Source: Pachyseris speciosa (taxonomy: Eukaryota > Cnidaria > Anthozoa > Scleractinia > Pachyseridae). Taken from it: DNA of 64,000 nt. The notes below the pieces were generated by a model. The model ran no database searches. It saw nothing but the letters and a program-made list of their open reading frames with translations, and had not been told where the DNA came from. Of the stretch, positions 31,001-42,462 are shown in pieces; within the stretch, counting starts at the first letter, position 1, and each line of letters begins with the position of its first letter. A program made the position numbers and the translations under genes. The stretch spans positions 1,952,501 through 2,016,500 of the forward strand of contig JAEMWC010000032.1 of assembly GCA_016490735.1 (NCBI GenBank). The letters are read 5' to 3'.

Positions 31001-32352
31001 GGAGATTTTGATTTAAATCTTCACAGCGATACAGTCGGTGGGGCTGATGACACATTGGACATGATTCTGATTTTGATGTTGTAATGGCGTGGGCAGACAC
31101 CTTAGGAGTTGCAAGCTTACTCTTAAACTTGACCTTGGTAGCCGTTATGGTATCACCATATCAACCACTAAAGAAAGGATGATTTACGACATACGCTCGC
31201 TCCTTAAGGAAGTCTACAACATCCTTAAAGTTTGGCGCTACTTGGCCGCTCAAGACTCTTCAAGTGCTCGGCAAATTTGGCTTGCATCCACTTGGGCAGT
31301 CGCATGCCTCTAAGTTGTCAGTATTCATTTCACTGAAATATCCCATTGACCCTAGGGTATCATAGGTAACTTGGGCTGTGTCAGCATAGCGCTGCAAGCT
31401 CTCCTTGTCGTTTGCTTGTATAGCAGGTCCTTTGGTCAGGGCTTCCACACACGTTCTCACTACTGAGATGGCTGACAAAATCGCTCCTCCAATGTCTTAA
31501 GCGCCTTTGCTAGACCACCAGGCATTGGCTTGTACCGCTGCACTGCAATCAAGGCAGGTCCCTCCAAAAACTGAAGCAGACGGGTCATTTTGACAGCATC
31601 ATCAAGCGGTCTTGTTTCGACCATTTGCCTAAATCTTTGACGGAAGGCTGGATATCTCTCGGGGATCCATCAAACTTCTGGATTTGCACATGAGGTAGAT
31701 CATAAGAGGCACTCATTCTCTCCATCGTTGACATGATAGAGACGAGGCTTTCATTCACAATTTGACTGGGCACATTAGGGTGTGTCGTACGACTGGTATT
31801 GGTGGAGAGAAGTGGTGTCTGTACAGCTGGCAATGCGTTCAAAGGTTGCCGATTGGATCTACCTTGGTACTGGGCTTGGTCAGGTTTAGTTGTGCCCTTT
31901 GTAAAAACTGGCTTAACTGGATTTTCTGAAGTCACACATGGTTCACTCGAATGGGCTTTACCAGTAAATTCTGGGGAGCCTGTTGTCTGAGACTCACCTC
32001 CCATTGCAGGTGTGGACGTGTAAGGCGGGATCATCCTTGACACAGGGCCAGGAGGGGTGCTAGTAGTAATTACTAATGGTAAGGTAAAAGTTGGTACTGT
32101 AGGGGGTTGCAGTAGGATATCATTTGAGTGTATGTCAAGTTTTGGTGACCACTTAATATCCTCCTGTTCATTCGGCAGGCCTGATACTCCTTCTTCTGCC
32201 AGAAAGGCCTCTAAACGAGCTAGTTCTGCCTGATTCTTTGCAGCTGCAACTTCCCTCTCTGCTTCCAATTTGGTCATTTCCAATCTATGTTGCAGTTCCA
32301 ATTCTGTTCGTTTTATTTCCATTTCGACTCTTTTCATCTCCAACTCGAAACT

Positions 32353-32451
32353 TTTTTTTTTTAAACAATTTTTATTTGCTTTACATGACACAATACTACA
32401 TATATAGATTACTTACAGTAATTACATTGCAATGATTACAATTACCTACAA

Positions 32452-32485
<34 letters not shown>

Positions 32486-33287
32486 GCGTGCATACAAACT
32501 AGAAATAAGACCGTATTGCTTACGTGTTGTTTACCCGAAAGTACCATATCGCGTATATTAATTACTACAGGCATGGCTACAAAGGGAAAACTAACTGCTA
32601 GAATGTGCTTACGCGAGACTTAAGCTATTAATATATTTTCTCCATTTAAGAATATGACTAGGCTCTTTGTTGTTCAATTTAGCAATCTGTGATTCTAATT
32701 GATAGACGTAGGTTAACTTGGTACAGAACACCCTCAAGGATGGTCGAACAGTATTTCTACGACAGTCATAAATATATTGTTTAGCTGTAATTAATAACTG
32801 ATTGAGTATTAAAAAGTCATCTTCCCTATCCCAAATTCCAAAAAGCTTATCCGTTTGAGAGAGTTCTTCTAAGATTATACCCATATTTTTACACCAACAA
32901 ATAAACTCCAGCCAGAAACTCTGGGTAAAAGAACATGAAATAAATAAATGCTCAAGGGACTCGCTCTCTGCATGACAGAATGAACATAAAGGTGAGGCTA
33001 TTAAACCAATTTTATGAAGAAAGGAATTCGTTGTCAAGTATCTGTTTAGAATTTTATACTGGAATCCCCTTGATTTTGTGTCAAGTACCACTTTAAAAGG
33101 TAAATTATATATTTCTTGCCAATCTAGGTATACACTAGAGTAATGCTCAGTGAATTGTGACTGCGCAGTTGGGGTGGTTTCATACTTAGATCGTATTACA
33201 CCATAAATGTTTTTAGAAATCAGTTTATCAAGCCGCACTTGTTTGTTCTTTAACCAAAGCTTGATGAAATCGTTGAGGACAACGACA
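32353..33287 (-). mobile_element. 5'-truncated L1/Tx1-like LINE inside gag
   Basis: A 935-bp insertion is flanked by AACTCGAAACT (32342-32352 and 33288-33298). It ends on the minus strand in an A-run (complement of 32353-32362). The open frame 33238-32609 (209 codons) reads GFQYKILNRYLTTNSFLHKI, then PLCSFCHAESESLEHLFISC, FWLEFICWCKNMGI, and a final SHILKWRKYINSL. This is the zf-RVT-type C-terminus of an L1/Tx1-like ORF2. The frame is still open, so the insertion is younger than most LINE scraps here. A (CA)n tract lies in its 3' UTR. Confidence 0.9.
32455..32483. repeat. (CA)n microsatellite
   Basis: About 14 CA units in the 3' UTR of the LINE inserted in gag. Confidence 0.9.
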
Positions 33288-33936
33288 AACTCGAAACTCT
33301 CCTACTCCTTTCTTCAGCTTGTTGTTGAATTAATGCTGCCTTTGCTGCTTGAGCCTTAGCTTCTCGGGCCTTGGAGCTAGACACACTTAGTTTCTAGGTA
33401 CGGCTCGCTGAGGATTTCACGGATTCCGGGGGGGGAGATTTCTTTGATACATTCACATCTTCAAACGCTTGATTGTTGTAAAATCAGCAGCAATAACAAC
33501 GAACTGTTCTCTACGATCATTCTAGACTTGTATTCTTGATTGTTGAGCGGCGCGGTCGCTCAAGACTCCTTTATATTTCTCACAATTGATATCGAGCAAA
33601 TCAGCATATTTATCACAACAAACACAATACTGTTCCCAAGCGGCGTTAAGTCGAGTTTGCTGGGTTCGTACCTTAACAACATTGTTGAAATCCTTCAGGC
33701 TTTCATCCAGTTCATTGCACACTTTGGTAATGTTCGATAAGTACCCTCTTCGGGACCTCTCTAGCGACTCCAATACTTCGTACAGTATTCCTTCTTCTGA
33801 CATGACACTAATCTTTCATGGCGGGATTCCTTCGATGAATTCGCTTTCCACTTGAAACTGTCCAGCAGAAAAATAAGCACAAGGTTCGTCAAGAGGCACC
33901 AAAAAACAAATGTTTCTACCCAATGTCCAGGAGACA

Positions 33937-33995
33937 GTCCAGGGGACTAAGCACAACACTTCATCAGGCTCTTACGAACATATGGTACATTGTGG
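33937..33995 (-). repeat. BEL/Pao 5' LTR remnant
   Basis: AGTCCAGGGGACTAAGCACAAC...ACATTGTG matches the end of the 3' LTR (28319-28376). The remainder is cut off by the TIR element starting at 33996. On the minus strand, TGGTGCCTCTTGACGAACC (about 33904-33886) shortly inside may be the primer-binding site. Confidence 0.65.
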
Positions 33996-34904
33996 GCGTT
34001 TTCCGTTTACCAAGAGATTCCGGAAATTCCGGTTGGGATGTAAATGGAACACATGTTTTTGGTTCGTTCCAATGGAAAATTTCCGGAATAAACGGAACTT
34101 CTGAAAAGGTAGTCCTGTTTTCCCCTTGGAAACTTTCCGATGGAAAATGCGTGTTCCATTTACGAGTTTCACAAGGCTTTTCCAGTTCCAGGGCTTTCAC
34201 GGCCATTTACGGCCATATCTTTGGTAAGATGGCGGCTCCTTCTTCGGTCACCTCGAATAGCTTATACGAATGCCCCGTGTGCCATGGACTAGCACCCGAT
34301 CTTCATACGTTAATGAATCACAATTGTCTGATGTATGCCAATGGTAAGCAGAATTTACTGAGGAAAACATTTAATTTTGCCCGAGGGTTCTTTGAGTAAG
34401 CTTATTGTTTCCCGCGTAAAACTTTGATTGCACCTGAAATTAAACAAGGTCTTTCGTTATTTTCCTTTCACAGTAGGCGTTTTAAGTGCGGCCTTGCCAT
34501 ACAACCAATAAGAGTATCGCTGAGGAATCTTCCAGTGGCTTCATTTCCCTGCACTGAGCTTCAAGGGTCGCTCGAGTCGCCCTGAAGTGGCTTGTAAATA
34601 TTCATCGTTGAAATATTGTGGCAATATATTTTTGAAAAACCCTTCGGTTCGGCGATGATCGCGCCTCATAGAAGTTGCAGCCGCTGCAAGGATAGGAGTG
34701 TCATCATCGTCTTCTGAATTGAAAAGACCTTCTTCTTACATAGACAGCTACAGTTTCATTTAAAACATCTTTGTTGCCATTTGGAAGTTTAGCAGGAAAA
34801 TAGGGAGCCTGGGAATGAATGGAACGTTTGTCAAATGGAACGCGTTCTTCACCGATGGTCATGTCCCATCGAAATTTCCCGAATTTTTTGGTAAATGGAA
34901 AACG
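33996..34904. mobile_element. TIR element in the BEL LTR
   Basis: GGCGTTTTCCGTTTACCAAG and CTTTTT...TTTGGTAAATGGAAAACGCC form inverted ends. The inner inverted words GATTCCGGAAATTCCGG/CGAAATTTCCCGAATT and AATGGAACACATG/AAATGGAACGCG give arms of about 90 bp. The 909 bp carry no transposase that I recognise. The style (repeated TTTACC/GGTAAA and GGAATT words) resembles the smaller elements at 3901-4237. LTR sequence (AAAAACCAT) resumes after it. Confidence 0.65.
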
Positions 34905-34910
34905 CCCTGT

Positions 34911-34992
34911 AAAAACCATACACCTTATTCCAAAATGGCGGTCGCTCGGAATGATCTGGGGAGAGCAGCACGGAAACGAGGCATCGAGGGCC
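34911..34992 (+). repeat. Dispersed repeat X, plus-strand copy
   Basis: TTATTCCAAAATGGCGGTCG then GAATGATCTGGGGAGAGCAG and GGAAACGAGGCATCGAGGGCC. The reverse complement of nearly the same 75 bp is at 45062-45136. In both places it abuts a piece of the BEL LTR. It includes a short ATG-led frame (MAVARNDLGRAARKRGIEG). Confidence 0.7.
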
Positions 34993-35949
34993 GGCGTGAA
35001 AATCTTGTGGTGTTTACATATGGTAATCGTGAGCGATCGTGCTTCAAAATTGCTCTATTCCATTCTGTCCTAAGAATTTTTATGGGGAAAATGGCGTGAA
35101 AATCTCTTATCAGAAGTTTCCAGAAGACCGACGTGTAGTGTGTTCAAGCAATGGATTGTTGCCATACGAAGGGATCTTGGATTAACTTAAAGTGACAAAA
35201 CACTCGATCATGCATCGCCCACAATGCTATTGTCTTTCGCGACATGTACTTACAGCACCCAGTTTTTCAGCGGGCGGCATAGGAATTTGTATATTCACAA
35301 CCATTTTGCTGTTATTGGCTGACAAACTTAGCTTTGGGAATACTTGACTTCCCAACGCAATTTTCAACTACTGTCAATCAAACGGGAGGACGTGTGAAGT
35401 AATCTAGACGTGCGATGAGAGGTGTGATAAGATGAACAATAGCGCGGTATATAAATCAAGGGGAGCCCTACTCTTTAAAAGGATTTTATTGGCGAATTTG
35501 TACGCAATAATTTTTTATACATATTACTCCACTTACAGTTCACGCTCTTTCTCTTTGCATTTTTAGGTACTTTATGTTCGTGCTTTTTGCTCGCAAAGCA
35601 GTAGCCTTAACCCCGGCCTGTTTAGTCACGCTGTTTGACTCGACCGGTCAGATCCATTCTTGACAAAATTATATCCTGAAAACTGAGTTGTATACATAGC
35701 CATAAATTGAACATGAATGGCGATTTTGGTTTGGGAATGCAAGGCGAAGTCCTAGTGCGGTTCGATTGCAAAGGCTGTTGAGCAAAAAAAACATGAGCAC
35801 ACCATGCAGGAATAAAAACTTTGCCGTCCACACTGTTGCCTGTTTCCGATTGACTTTGATTGAAAATCTGTTCGAATGCTTAGGCCATGGTTCGTCCTTT
35901 TCTGTTTTTGAGTCACTTTCTCTTTTTTCTACTACCTTCCCTTGATATA
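34993..35949. other. No gene recognised
   Basis: No domain, TIR or repeat that I can support. The sequence leads into the LINE that starts at 35950. Confidence 0.4.
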
Positions 35950-38900
35950 ATGTCCAAAATATCTGGCCTAAGTAATTTAGATAATTCTGATATTAGCCGT
36001 GGTAACACTACAGACTTTAAGCTAGGTAAACACGATTTACCTAGGGCAAATCCACCATACATTTCCCTAGGTAAATTCATCTCGGGTTTCATTTTACCTC
36101 GGTAAAAAATTCTGGAAAGGTCACACTACTGATGGACTCCCGAGATTGCCACGCAAAGTAACGAGTTTCAATATTTCATTCGCGCAATTGAATTTTTGGT
36201 CGGCCAGCGGAAGAGAAACTGATAACTGTTGGGGATGACTGAATCCATACGAGAATGCATTGTAGTTTTCCACGGCCTGATCAGGACCAGTTGATCGAGG
36301 AAAAGAGGTTGGTTGGCTTGTGTCGATATGGCGCCGAGAGTTGAACAAATATCCATTGTAGAAAACTGGCTCAGACTCTTGAGGATAGAGACGATTTCTG
36401 TAATAAAAAGCAATTGCTTGGTTTAAAAAAAAACAATTCCAAACAGCTCCTAGAACTAAAATGTCAAAAGTGAATTTGAAGAGATACTTACAATCCTGCC
36501 CTGAACTGCGACATCTTTCAGATCATTCCCGTGAAAAATCTTGAACCTTTATCAGTAGATGACACTTGCCGCGAAAAATTCTTTCACAACATGAGTTATG
36601 TCCGATTCTGTCATCACGACCTTCGCCGATGAGCGTTTATTGGTTAGCTACCTCGGTATTTCATTTTTCCCCAGCTATCGCTTTGGGGTAACTGTCAAGG
36701 GAAACTCTGTTGTTCTCGTGACATATCCAAGCTCCATAAGATAAAATTTCCCCGAGGTAAGTTACCTTGGGAAAAATCGGTCACACTTAAAAAATTAAGT
36801 TTCCCTAGGTAAACTGTCAACAAGTCGAGTTTACCAAGGTAAAAAGTATGTAGTGTGACCACGGCTATTAAGTCAAACATACCTAATCCTATAAATTCTA
36901 AGTACTATTACTCATCAGATTTTGAGAAACTAACTTTATCATCTTCAACAACTAATTTTTCCTTATTTCATATCAACTTAAATAGTCTTGATGCCCATCT
37001 GGGCGATCTACAGACTACACTTGCATTGTTGAATTTTCCTTTCCATGTCTTAGGCATACGTGAAACCAGGGAAAACCTTAAACAAGTTTCAAAATGAATG
37101 TTGATCTGGATGGTTTCACACTTCATTCCCAACCCTCCAGATCTGCTGCTAGTGGTGTGGCAATTTATACTAGTAGATCTTTAAATGCCTTCAAACGAAC
37201 CGACCTAAGTATAACTGATGATGAATTCGAAACCATCTGGGTTGAAATTATTAATATTAAAGCTAAAAAAATCTTGTGCTGTTGTGCCTATAGGCACCCG
37301 TCTTTTAATCCTGTAAGGTTTAAGGAACATTTTGAGTCAATTTTATCTCAGTTATCAAGAGAAAATAAGAATAAGTTTCTTATGGGAGACTTTAACATTA
37401 ACCTATTAAACTGTGAAAGCCATCCAGAATCTAATGATTTCCTACTAATGCTGAACTCTTACTTTCTTCTTCCCTATATTTTACAACCAACACGTATTAC
37501 TGAAAGATCTGAAACCCTAATCGATAATATACTTGCAAATACTTATGCTATGAATGCTACTAGTGATAACCTAGTCCTAAGAATCTCTGATCGTCTTCCT
37601 CAATTTTTGATTGTAGATAATGTTAAGGTAAATTATAAAACTTTAAACTATTATAAAAATGATTATTCTAAGTTTGATGAAGAAAAATTTATCAATGATT
37701 TCTCACTTCTTGACTGGGCTCAGTAACATTTTTGATAGTAATTTAGATGCTAACAATAAATTTGATGTTTTTTATGATCAAATCTCCCAGTTTATTAACT
37801 GTCATGCACCTTACAAGACGCTCTCAAAGCGTGAAATAAAGTTATCTACTAAACCATGGATCAGTAACAAAAGACATACTTGCAAAGATTAGATACAGTG
37901 ATAAGCTCTATTCCAGGTCATGAAAAGAAAGCAATTAGATCCAAATCTGATATCTCTTCACAAGAAATTCAGGAATAGTGTTGTTAAAGATATCAAAGCT
38001 AGCAAGTCTAATTACTTAAAGAATTACTTTTTGTGTAACAGGAATAATATTAAAAAAATCTGGTCGGGAATTAGATCAATCATAAACATTAGTAAAGTTA
38101 AAGCTGACTATATTCCCAACCTTTTTTTTTTTAGAAAGTGGCAAATCTATTGACAATCCCTGTGCTATTGCCAACATCTTTAACAATTTTTTTGTTAATG
38201 TGGGTAGAAATACTGATAAAGATATTCCACAGGCGAGTTGCTGTCCTACCTCTTTTCTAAATGGCATTTTTCCTGAATCAATCCTTTCCCCTATCACCTC
38301 ATTTGAAGTTGAGTCTTACATATCTCAAATGGATAATAACAAATCTATTGGCCCTTGCAGTATTCCAGTCAGATTGCTAAAAATTCTTAAAACTCATATT
38401 TCTCAACTTCTTTCGTCCCTAATTAATGATTCTTTTCTCTGTGGCATTTTTCCAAATAAACTTAAATTGGCAAGAGTTACTCCGATTTTCAAGAAAGGCT
38501 CTAGATAAGACAAAGATAATTATAGGCCAATATCAGTGCTATCTGTTTCTAGCAAAATATTTGAAAAAGCTATGTATAAGCGCCTCTATGGTTATCTTGA
38601 ATGTCATAATATTCTCGGCTCACTTCAGTTTGGCTTTAGGCAGAAGTGTTCAACTAATCACGCACTCATAAGTATCACTGAATCTATTCGTTACTCAATT
38701 GACAACAATGAGTTTGGCTGTGGTATTTTCATTGATTTAAAAAAAGCCTTTGGTACAGTAAATCATTCTATTCTTTTGCTGAAAATGCATCGTTATGGAG
38801 TAAGAGGTAAAGCCTATGATTGGTTTCAATCTTATCTATCCAACAGAGAACAATTTGTATGTGTTAATGGTCATGACTCTGATTCCCTATCGGTCACTTG

Positions 38901-39818
38901 TGGGGTTCCTCAATGATCTGTTCTTGGACCTTTGTTGTTTTTGTTATATATCAATGACTTACCTAATGCCTCAAAATTGCTCACCTTTCACTTATTTGGC
39001 GATGACACTAACATATATTGCTCCTGTAAGAACCTAAACGATCTTGAATTAAAGTTAAATCATGAGCTAAAAGCAGTTGCAGAGTGGATGAAATCTAATA
39101 GATTAGCACTTAGTATTTTTAGAACTAATTTTATTCTCTTTCATTCTAAAAAATTGAAACCACACAAGTCATTTAATCCAATGATCCACGGTTAAATATC
39201 TAGGTGTTACCTTTGACTCAAATCTAACATGGAAGAATCATATTAATAAGCTCTGCCTAAAACTGTCAAAACTGTCGGAATTTTCTCAAAATTGAGGTAC
39301 TATGTTGACAATGATATACTTCGTATGCTTTATTATTCGTTAATCTACCCCTTTCTCACTTATGGTATACTAGTTTGGGGTTTAACATATCCAACTTATT
39401 TAAAGCTTGTGATTACTTTGCAAAAGCGTATACTCAGAATTATGACGTTTTCTGAACCTACATCACATTCAGAACCACTGTTGAAATCTCTCAACCTGTT
39501 AAAATTTTCTGATATAGTTCATCTTGAGATTCTTTCTTTGTTTATCAGTGGTCTCATAAAATAACTCCTTCCTGTTTTACTGATTACTTTAAGCCAATAT
39601 CGTCTCTTCATTCATATTATACACGTCAATCACTGAATGAGAACCTGTTTGTAAACCCATTTCAAACAACTCAATATGGTATTCGTTCCCTTCGTTACAC
39701 TGGTACCACACTCTGGCATTCATTACCAATTTATGTTAAACAAATTAATCCCTTTAGATTTCGTCAATATATAAAGAATTCTATGATTGATGGTTATAAC
39801 AGTGTTATTAATTCTTAA
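35950..39818 (+). mobile_element. CR1/jockey-like LINE, near full-length ORF2
   Basis: ATG at 35950 (MSKISGLSNLDNSDI) begins ORF2, interrupted by an 870-bp TIR element (35996-36865). The apurinic endonuclease domain follows (FHINLNSLDAHL, CAYRHPSFNPVRF, FLMGDFNINLL at about 37374-37406, SDRLPQFL). The reverse transcriptase has SIGPCSIPVRLLKIL, NYRPISVL, FGFRQKCSTNHALI, IDLKKAFGTVNHSILL, GVPQ then TGA at 38914-38916, and LLYINDLPNASK. The catalytic motif is FGDD (about 38995-39006), where F/YADD is usual; both Asp remain. A C-terminal region ends with TAA at 39816-39818. Frameshifts lie near 37095, 37720, 38150 and 39200, so it is a pseudogene. Confidence 0.9.
35996..36865. mobile_element. TIR element interrupting the LINE
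   Basis: An 870-bp element with ends GCCGTGGTAACACTACAGAC and TATGTAGTGTGACCACGGC is flanked by TATTA (35991-35995 and 36866-36870). Subterminal sequence repeats TTACCTAGG/CCTAGGTAA and GGTCACACT in both directions. Removing it with one TATTA joins the LINE codons in frame (GAT ATT AAG TCA), which confirms the boundaries. No transposase was recognised. Confidence 0.85.
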
Positions 39819-41745
39819 ATAGTTTGTCTAAATATATTTCATTCTTAGTAGTTAGTATGAAAGTAATACTTTTTTACCTAAATTGTTATTAATAATGTAT
39901 TCCCTTTGTTTGAATTATTTGTTGTAAAAACACAGGCTAAATATATTTTGCGAACTATGCAAAAATCACCATGAGTTCAGTAGGCTTACCACTTTCGTTT
40001 TACGAGGTAAAAAGTGGGGGTCACCACGCGTTTTTTAGAGCTATATTGATTATTTTCTACTTTTAAGGCACTGTTTTGGGGGCTCGAGACAATTTTTTTT
40101 CTCTACCCCCTCCCTAGTAAGTTAATTATTTGCATGTATTTTCCTTGGGCATGCTGGGATATCCGGTATGGCGACACATGCTGGAAAAAAAAGTTTTCTT
40201 GATACTTCGGGAATTAGAGGACATTTTTTCAATGAAGATGGCTTTGATTGCTCAGAACAAATTCGAAGACGTTTTGAGATGTGCATTTTGCGTAAGTTTT
40301 TTCCAGTATAACGTGCCCTTTTAAGATCTGATGAAGCGGAAGACAAACACGTACATAAGATCACCTTTTGTAGTTTTTCGCAGTTCTTTCTTGTGGTTGT
40401 ATTATCTGTCTGGAAGGAGTTTTGAAGTGCATAAAAACTCCGCAGTTTGAGAGCCAGTATTCGTGATTCCTTGTTTCTGATTTTCGCAGTCCGTTATTCA
40501 GGCAAATTAAGTTCAAGCTTTTCATCAGTTACGAAGGTAAGACATCGTGTTATGTTATATCTTACGTTCGATGAAAGCATCTTTCTTTTGTTATTGTTGA
40601 AACAGCAATAAAAGAATAAAACCGAAACAGATTTGTTGTGTATTAAACCGTTGTTTAGCACATAACTTTTTTAAGCGATTCCTTTAAATCACTTTATACA
40701 GCGATATGTTTGATTAAGCTTAACTCTCATATTATTTGCCACTTCCCTTCACTTGCTTTTCCATGATTCAGCGTAATTTCATAAAACACACCACAATAAC
40801 GCTGTCGTTTACGGGTTTTTGGTGTAGACAGCCTGTTGCCAATCCTGTAAAACCGCTAAATCAAGAGATTACAAAGAAATACGGTAACTATCAAAACAAA
40901 CAATCTCCTGAGGAAATCGCGCGAGTAATCGCGCGAGACAAGATGGTTGCGTGGTGCCCAGAACGAATGCGCACTAGCAATAGGAGGCACCGTCCTTAAA
41001 CATTTTAGAAAACAACATCCTATATATCTGGCTCTCTAATTTTTTTTCCAAATAAGGAAATTCCCATAAATGTTTCATTTCCCATCTCCCTCTTTTTCTT
41101 GAAATTGGGTCAGTCGGTCAAAGGTTGATCAAAAAAATATGAAAAGATTAGAAAAAAATAAGGGCAAACATGAAAATGCATGCTTGCCATGATAATGTGT
41201 TAACTGGAACTGCTACTTTGCAATAAGCAAAAAATGAGAAGGCTTTAGATATGAAACGTTTTCTCTTTGAAAAAATTGGGTTTGTCAAGCAATAGGAAAT
41301 GAAAAATATATGGATGGCCTAAGAGGAATATTACCATACTTGTGCACGAAAAACTAAACATTCAAGAGGAAGCAGCTATCGAAAACAAGACTATTACTAC
41401 CTTCAAAAAACCTTTCAATATGCACGCCATTTTCTTTTATGATGACACAAGAAATGAAATTGTGTCTCATGTAACCTAGACATTAATTATTGTTATTACT
41501 TATAAATGTTTGTACCCTACATTAACGATTTTGCTGTCATATGTGTCTAATATACTTAGAAAGAGTTGATTTTTTCATACCTATATTTTCGCTCGGCTCT
41601 TTGTGTGAATTTGAGAATGGCATTAATTACATCTTGTTTCCTAGTTTTCTTGTTTTTCCTGATTTGCTCTCAAGAATTGTTGTAAGTTCAGAAACCTTTT
41701 TCTTTCAGTTCACTTTCATCCATGCTTTCCTCAGCAGGCAGTTGC
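39819..41745. other. LINE 3' flank and unassigned sequence
   Basis: The LINE 3' UTR probably ends near 39925. After that I see only AT-rich sequence with short frames (for example 40736-40999) that lack motifs. A CTTTTTTTCC-like A/T-rich stretch near 41040 is unremarkable. Confidence 0.4.
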
Positions 41746-42462
41746 TCAGGCTGTGTAGTTGAAATTTTCACCACCTTGGTGGCGCTGTTGTTGTCGACGG
41801 CCGACTTGGTCGATCGTTTGACCCTTATGCCGGTTTTGGTTCTGGACGTCTTTCAGCTGCATCATAGCGTTGTACAGATCTGATGCCTTCTCTGTCAAAA
41901 TATCAAGTAATAGAATAGGATTAGAACCGATAACTTGGCCTTTTGATAAATAGATAGAAAGTAACTGCATCTGACGTTTGTTATTTTTACCTTGAAGTTC
42001 TTTTGCTAGGTTTTGGTTTTCACGAAGTAGTTCCTGATCCATTTCTCTTAGGCTAGCAATGATCTCCTCTGGCCCCTGGCTGATATCATGTGGATAGAGA
42101 GCAATCGTACACCAGTAGTTGGATCGCAGAGCGTGGCGGCTTGCGTAGTTCTTAACGTTTCGAATTTTTTTGGCAAGGTAGTTCACCTTCTCATAAAAGA
42201 GGATCCCGACACGAGTTCTGCAAGAGGAAGATAACCTGTATCCAAGCAGCAGCAAGTTATCCTGGAGCACTTGGAACATCTGCTCAGGTTTCTTGACGGA
42301 ACGCCATTGCCACAGAGCTTCTGCGTTTATTTGCAAATAAAACATCGGGTCGCAGCGTTTTAGCGGTGTAGACATGTGTATGAAAGCAGGGTAGATCGGG
42401 GATTCAATGAGCTCTAAAAACAGCTCCCGATCAACCTTCTGTATTTCTTGCAAGGACGACAT
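41746..42462 (-). CDS. Unrecognised 238-codon reading frame
   Basis: ATG at 42462 (MSSLQEIQKVDRELFLELIE) is open to TGA at 41746-41748. It is the longest clean frame in the window that I cannot tie to a mobile-element protein. It has a helical, aromatic-rich N-terminal half (FYLQINAEALWQWRSV, ILFYEKVNYLAKKI, NYASRHALRSNYWCTI). A coiled-coil-like segment (IIASLREMDQELLRENQNLA) follows, then a basic, glutamine-rich tail (RRQQQRHQGG). There is no signal peptide or membrane segment. An AAG|GTGGTG near 41774-41781 (complement) could be a splice donor, making this a first exon. It may be a host gene or the N-terminal part of an undescribed element. Confidence 0.5.
   Translation of the reverse strand: MSSLQEIQKVDRELFLELIESPIYPAFIHMSTPLKRCDPMFYLQINAEALWQWRSVKKPEQMFQVLQDNLLLLGYRLSSSCRTRVGILFYEKVNYLAKKIRNVKNYASRHALRSNYWCTIALYPHDISQGPEEIIASLREMDQELLRENQNLAKELQGKNNKRQMQLLSIYLSKGQVIGSNPILLLDILTEKASDLYNAMMQLKDVQNQNRHKGQTIDQVGRRQQQRHQGGENFNYTA

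Larger units (their letters stand above)
31260..33803 (-). pseudogene. BEL/Pao gag, split by a LINE
   Basis: The N-terminus starts at 33803 (MSEEGILYEVLESLERSRRG) and is open to 33522. A coiled-coil region (AREAKAQAAKAALIQQQAEE) lies at about 33375-33310. A LINE follows (32353-33287), then KRVEMEIKRTELELQHRLEM and a proline/threonine-rich linker. The DUF1759-like part begins HVQIQKFDGSPRDIQ (about 31680-31640) and continues with TRLLQFLEGPALIAVQRY (31585-31535) and ALTKGPAIQANDKESLQRYA. Frameshifts lie near 33300, 31640 and 31470. Confidence 0.8.
28319..33995 (-). mobile_element. BEL/Pao LTR retrotransposon, decayed
   Basis: On the minus strand the order is LTR remnant (33995-33937), gag, protease, reverse transcriptase start, integrase, 3' LTR, which is the BEL/Pao arrangement. 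Most of the reverse transcriptase and all of RNase H are deleted between 29662 and 29608, and many frameshifts and stops are present. A LINE is inserted in gag (32353-33287). The 5' LTR is cut short by a TIR element (33996-34904). The element cannot be active. Confidence 0.9.

Noticed and set aside
33955..33975. CTGATGA on the minus strand in the BEL LTR as a hammerhead core
   Set aside because: No GGCC-like helix II or GAA follows, and the other LTR reads CTGGTGG at this position.
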